64,000 nucleotides of DNA, taken from positions 124,001 through 188,000 of the forward strand of contig CAVSRU010000005.1 in NCBI GenBank assembly GCA_963730535.1, read 5' to 3'. The DNA is from DASSUW01 sp963730535 (lineage in GTDB: Bacteria > Actinomycetota > Thermoleophilia > Solirubrobacterales > Solirubrobacteraceae). Under the pieces are notes generated by a model. That model saw only the letters and a list, made by a program, of their open reading frames with translations. It was not told the origin of the DNA and ran no database searches. Made by a program: the position numbers and the translations under genes. Within the stretch, counting starts at the first letter, position 1. Every line of letters begins with the position of its first letter. Positions 59,732-64,000 of the stretch are shown here, in pieces.

Positions 59732-61993
59732 ATGAGTGCCACCCGCTCGCTGCCGTCCGAGCCGACCTTGTCGCTCCCGGTGGCGCGCGGCCTCGCGTTC
59801 TTCGCGCTCGCCGGCTTCGGCGCGCTGCACTGGATGGTCCTGCTCGAGCCCTCGGCGCCCGAGCGGGCGCTCTATGCGCTCAGCGCGGCGGCGCTGGCGA
59901 TCGGCGGGCTGCTCGCCGCCGCGCGGCTCGAGCCCCGCGCCCGCCGTGCGGCCGCGGCCGGCATCACGCTCGTGGCCGTGGCCCTGGCCATCCTCGGCGG
60001 CGGCGTCGCAGACGAGCTCCTGCGCCCGGACGAGTGGGGCGCGCTCGCCTCCGGCATCGCCCGCGGGATCGAGTCGCTGCCGGGGATCCGGGTCCCCTAC
60101 CGCGGCGTGGACGAGTGGACCCGGACGACGATCGGCGTCGGCGGGACCGTGCTGACGACGCTCGCCGCGCTGGTCGCATTCTGGCCGCGCGGCCGTCGCA
60201 CGGGCTACGTCATCCCGGCCCTGGTCCTGCTCGTGGCGCTGTACGCGGTACCGGCCGTGGCGCTCGACTTCGAGAACGAGTTCCTGCGCGGCGCCGCGCT
60301 GGCGCTGCTGGTGGTGGCCTTCCTGGCGCTCGAGAGGCTGCGGCTCGGCGACGCCGGCAACGCGGGGCTGGTGGCCACCGCCGCCGCAGTGCTCGCGCTG
60401 CTGCTGGCTCCGGCGCTCGACGGCGACCAGCCCTGGTGGGACTACGAGACCTGGGCACTCGGCGCCGCGTCCGCGCGCTCGACGTCGTTCTCGTGGGACC
60501 ACGACTACGGGCCGCTCGACTGGCCGCGCGACGGCCGCGAGCTGCTGCGCGTGCGGGCCGAGCGCTGGCCGGCGTACTGGAAGGCGGCAAACCTCGACAG
60601 CTTCGACGGCATCCGGTGGCGCCAGGGCGGGATCGGCGTCCGCGGCGCCGGGACGCCGGGGCAGGGCGAGGAGGGGCCGCCCGAGGCCGGCGTCCAGAAC
60701 ATACGGGTGACGATCCGCAACCTGACGAGCCTCGCCTACGTGACCGCGGGCTTCGCGACCGACGTCGAGTCCCGGACCGTGCGCGAGATCGATCGCGGCG
60801 ACGGCACCTGGGCCGCCGGGCGGCCGCTGCGGCGCGGCGACTCGTACGAGGCCACGGTGTACACGCCGCAGACGAACGAGGGCCAGCGCCGCGACGCGGG
60901 GTTCGAGACCGACCGGCCCGACCTCGCCAGCTTCCGGCGCCTGCTGCTGCCGGCGAGCGGCACCCGCATCGGCCAGAGCGGCGTCCCGCGCTACACGGTC
61001 GACTTCCCGGCGTTCGGCTTCGACGAGGGAGCGGACGTCCTCGTCCGCGCGCCGGACCGCTCGCAGCCGGCCGACCGCGCGACGACGCGCGCCGTGCTCG
61101 ACGAAGGGCCGTACCAGCGGACGTGGGCGCTCGCCCAGCGGCTTCGCGACCAGGCCGAGACGCAGGAGGACCTGGTCCAGTCCGTGCTCGCCTACCTGGG
61201 CCAGGACGACTTCGGCTACACCGAGCAGCCGCCGCGCGAGGCGTACACGCTCGAGGGCTTCCTGTTCGACGCCAAGCTCGGCTACTGCCAGCAGTTCTCG
61301 GGCTCGATGGCGCTGCTGCTCCGGATGGCCGGCGTGCCGGCGCGCGTGGTCACCGGCTTCACGTCCGGCTCGCTGGACTCCAACACGCGCGAGTACGTGG
61401 TCCGCGACCTTGACGCCCACTCGTGGGTCGAGGTCTGGTACGCGGGCATCGGCTGGGTGACGTTCGACCCGACGCCGGCGGCCGCGCCGCCGCGCGCGCA
61501 GCCCGACGAGGCGCGTGGCGGCGGCCCCGGCGGCGCGGCGAGCGCGCCCCCGAGCCTTGGCGGCGACCGGCCCGCGGACCCCGGCCGCCGCGGCCTGGCG
61601 GCCGAGGGAGGGACGCCGTGGGGCTGGATCGCGGCCGGGGTCGTCGGCGGCCTCGCGCTCGCGTTCGCGCTGGTCCTCCTGTGGCGCGCCCGCCGTCGCC
61701 GCGCCCACACGACCCCGGCGGCGTCGGGCCTGGCCGAGCTCGAGCGCGCGCTGCGCCGCACCCGTCAGCAGCCCGGCCCGGCGACCACGCTGCAGGCGCT
61801 CGAGCGGCGGTTCGCCCCGCGCAGCCCCGCCGCCGCCGGCTACGTGCGGGCGCTCAGCCAGCTGCGCTACGGCGGCCGCCCGCTCACGCCGACCCCTGCG
61901 CAGCGCCGTGGCCTGCGCGCCGAGCTGGCCCGGGGGAACGGGCTGGCGGGCCGCCTGCGCGCGTGGTGGGCACTCCCTCCACGCGGACGATAG
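59732..61993 (+). CDS. TgpA-type membrane transglutaminase-like protein
   Basis: 753 residues. N-terminal membrane region with about five helices, a long extracytoplasmic part and a transglutaminase core: GYCQQFSGSMALLLRMAGVPARVVTG (catalytic Cys), DLDAHSWVEVWYAG (His) and WVTFDPTP (Asp); another helix about 630-655 then a cytoplasmic tail. Related to DUF3488/TgpA proteins, periplasmic cysteine proteases/transglutaminases. MoxR-DUF58-TgpA is a standard cassette. The start context GGCGAGGCAGAATGA matches that of ruvA except for one base. Confidence 0.93.
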   Translation: MSATRSLPSEPTLSLPVARGLAFFALAGFGALHWMVLLEPSAPERALYALSAAALAIGGLLAAARLEPRARRAAAAGITLVAVALAILGGGVADELLRPDEWGALASGIARGIESLPGIRVPYRGVDEWTRTTIGVGGTVLTTLAALVAFWPRGRRTGYVIPALVLLVALYAVPAVALDFENEFLRGAALALLVVAFLALERLRLGDAGNAGLVATAAAVLALLLAPALDGDQPWWDYETWALGAASARSTSFSWDHDYGPLDWPRDGRELLRVRAERWPAYWKAANLDSFDGIRWRQGGIGVRGAGTPGQGEEGPPEAGVQNIRVTIRNLTSLAYVTAGFATDVESRTVREIDRGDGTWAAGRPLRRGDSYEATVYTPQTNEGQRRDAGFETDRPDLASFRRLLLPASGTRIGQSGVPRYTVDFPAFGFDEGADVLVRAPDRSQPADRATTRAVLDEGPYQRTWALAQRLRDQAETQEDLVQSVLAYLGQDDFGYTEQPPREAYTLEGFLFDAKLGYCQQFSGSMALLLRMAGVPARVVTGFTSGSLDSNTREYVVRDLDAHSWVEVWYAGIGWVTFDPTPAAAPPRAQPDEARGGGPGGAASAPPSLGGDRPADPGRRGLAAEGGTPWGWIAAGVVGGLALAFALVLLWRARRRRAHTTPAASGLAELERALRRTRQQPGPATTLQALERRFAPRSPAAAGYVRALSQLRYGGRPLTPTPAQRRGLRAELARGNGLAGRLRAWWALPPRGR

Positions 61994-61997
61994 GCCC

Positions 61998-62003
61998 TAC
62001 ACT
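61998..62003 (+). promoter_or_regulatory. -10 hexamer TACACT
   Basis: TACACT, 10 nt, ATG 62014. The 10 nt include GGGGG, so weak initiation by a short leader is possible. Confidence 0.35.
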
Positions 62004-62013
62004 TCGGGGGTCC

Positions 62014-62373
62014 ATGGACGACGTCTACGACCTCTTCAAACGCGGCACCGCGCTGCTCGAGGCCGGCGACTTCAACTCCGCCACGGTGCCGCTCTCCAAG
62101 GCGGCCGAGCTCGAGCCCGAGAAGACGTCGATCCGCGAGGCGCTGGGACGCGCGTACTTCCGCTCGAGCCAGTTCGAGGCCGCCCGCGTGGAGTTCGAGG
62201 CGGTCGTCGAGCGGGCCCCGACGAACGACTACGCGCTCTTCTGCCTCGGCCGCTCGCTGATGAAGCTCGGACGGCCCGCGGAGGCGCGCAAGCCGCTCGC
62301 CCTCGCAGCCCAGCTGCGACCCGAACGGCGCGACTACCGGATCTACCGTGAGCGTGCGGCAAAAGCCGCCTGA
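62014..62373 (+). CDS. tetratricopeptide-repeat protein (119 aa)
   Basis: Three TPR-like helical pairs: LFKRGTALLEAGDFNSATVPLSKAAELEPE, LGRAYFRSSQFEAARVEFEAVVERAP, LGRSLMKLGRPAEARKPLALAAQLRPE. No signal or membrane segment; likely a soluble protein-interaction module. Own promoter. The rimP promoter lies downstream of its stop. Confidence 0.9.
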   Translation: MDDVYDLFKRGTALLEAGDFNSATVPLSKAAELEPEKTSIREALGRAYFRSSQFEAARVEFEAVVERAPTNDYALFCLGRSLMKLGRPAEARKPLALAAQLRPERRDYRIYRERAAKAA

Positions 62374-62385
62374 ACGCGCTCTCGG

Positions 62386-62394
62386 TGCTATAAC
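62386..62394 (+). promoter_or_regulatory. extended -10 promoter TGCTATAAC for rimP-nusA
   Basis: TGCTATAAC just after the TPR stop; the AT-rich extended -10 should start transcription near 62401. No well-spaced -35 was seen. Confidence 0.5.
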
Positions 62395-62403
62395 ACCAGC
62401 ACA

Positions 62404-62453
62404 GCTTTTTCGGCCCGAAGGGCCACGAAAAGCGGGCGCTCGCCCGCTTTTTT
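62404..62453 (+). terminator. leader hairpin and intrinsic terminator ahead of rimP
   Basis: TTTTTCGGCCC and GGGCC...CGAAAA form a first hairpin (62406-62430). AGCGGGCG with CGCCCGCTTTTTT (62431-62453) is an excellent intrinsic terminator, ending at the first rimP ATG. Being downstream of the rimP promoter it should cut most transcripts, which suggests attenuation of rimP-nusA. Confidence 0.75.
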
Positions 62454-62472
62454 CATGATGATGGGGACAGTG

Positions 62473-62889
62473 ATGAGTGGGATTCAGGCAGACATCGAAG
62501 CGCGGCTCGCAGACGTCGAGCCCGATGTCGAGGTGCTGCTTGCCGAGGTCGTCGGCGGTCGCCTGGTGCGGCTCTTCATCGACCACCCCGACGGCGTCAC
62601 GCTCGCCCTCTGCGAGCGCGTGACCAGCCGGCTCCCGGAGGTGCGCGAGAAGTACGCGCTCGAGGTGTCCTCGCCCGGCGTCGAACGGCCGTTGACCAAG
62701 CCCGAGCACTTCCGCCGCTTCGTCGGCCAGAAGGCGCGCGTTCGCACGCGTGGTGAGCACGAGGGCCGGCGCTCGTTCACCGGCGAGCTGCTCGACGCGT
62801 CGGGTGACGGCGTGACCGTCGCCGCCGAGACCGGCGTGGTCTCGATCCCCTACGCCGATATCCACCGATCCAACCTCCTGGGGGACTGA
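62473..62889 (+). CDS. rimP: ribosome maturation factor RimP
   Basis: 138 residues from ATG 62473; ATGs at 62455, 62458 and 62461 are alternatives, but are next to the terminator T tract. LLAEVVGGRLVRLFIDHPDGVTLALCERVT, YALEVSSPGVERPLTKPEHF. RimP assists 30S assembly. Located before nusA as in most bacteria. Confidence 0.94.
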   Translation: MSGIQADIEARLADVEPDVEVLLAEVVGGRLVRLFIDHPDGVTLALCERVTSRLPEVREKYALEVSSPGVERPLTKPEHFRRFVGQKARVRTRGEHEGRRSFTGELLDASGDGVTVAAETGVVSIPYADIHRSNLLGD

Positions 62890-62891
62890 GC

Positions 62892-64000
<1,109 letters not shown>

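Overview
This 64 kb window is a very GC-rich actinobacterial chromosome segment, with G or C at most third codon positions. The combination of an actinobacterial integration host factor next to gmk and rpoZ, a fused SecDF, a MoxR/DUF58/transglutaminase operon and many genes with no ribosome binding site fits class Thermoleophilia (Solirubrobacterales: Solirubrobacter or Conexibacter type). That placement is inferred from gene content, not from a marker tree. Most of the window is ordinary core genome, packed densely. Neighbouring genes overlap by 1 or 4 nt again and again (ATGA, GTGA, TTGA and probably CTGA junctions), and many operon-leading genes have a TANNNT -10 hexamer 6 to 11 nt before the start codon, so leaderless transcripts are probably common.

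Layout. 1-5.5 kb: end of an RpiR-type regulator, small genes, PLP synthase pdxST, a HAD-like protein with an altered active site, and delta-1-pyrroline-5-carboxylate dehydrogenase. 5.5-7.3 kb: two repeat elements, then proline dehydrogenase. 7.3-13.4 kb: a five-gene overlapping operon (GT2 glycosyltransferase, FAD oxidoreductase, hydantoinase/oxoprolinase A and B subunits, RpiB-like isomerase). 13.4-18.1 kb: Na+/H+ antiporter, MBL hydrolase and phosphohexomutase on the minus strand, divergent from a sugar-phosphate nucleotidyltransferase. 18.1-31.6 kb: YebC, RuvCAB, a zinc-ribbon/PAS protein, SecDF, RecJ and a RelA/SpoT-type enzyme. 31.6-36.6 kb: a sigma factor fused to an anti-sigma-like tail, a kinase, a lipid kinase and a CorA-type transporter. 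36.6-38.3 kb: a SAM-I riboswitch ahead of a threonine-synthase-like enzyme and a MoaD/ThiS-type sulfur carrier. 38.3-42.2 kb: small zinc ribbons, a flavin-binding protein, a frame-disrupted TylF-type methyltransferase and PhoD. 42-46.1 kb: a small accessory block between a 3' tRNA-Arg remnant and an intact tRNA-Arg(CCG), with envelope/stress genes and a c-di-GMP-I riboswitch before a secreted protein. 46.1-55 kb: phosphoesterase, an RNase Z-like protein and the pyrR-pyrB-pyrC-carA-carB operon with a PyrR-binding leader. 55-64 kb: mihF, gmk, rpoZ, coaBC, MoxR/DUF58/transglutaminase, a TPR protein, then rimP-nusA behind a terminator-containing leader.

The most unusual signals are: (1) the SAM-riboswitch-controlled threonine-synthase-like/sulfur-carrier pair, which suggests a carrier-protein route to homocysteine or methionine; (2) a family of about 160-220 bp intergenic elements with conserved terminal inverted repeats around interchangeable 51-57 bp palindromic cores, one of which supplies the stop codon of a gene; (3) the tRNA-bounded accessory block; (4) a six-C run at which a methyltransferase gene changes frame at a canonical -1 slippery heptamer; (5) a RelA/SpoT homologue whose only plausible full-length starts are CTG codons.
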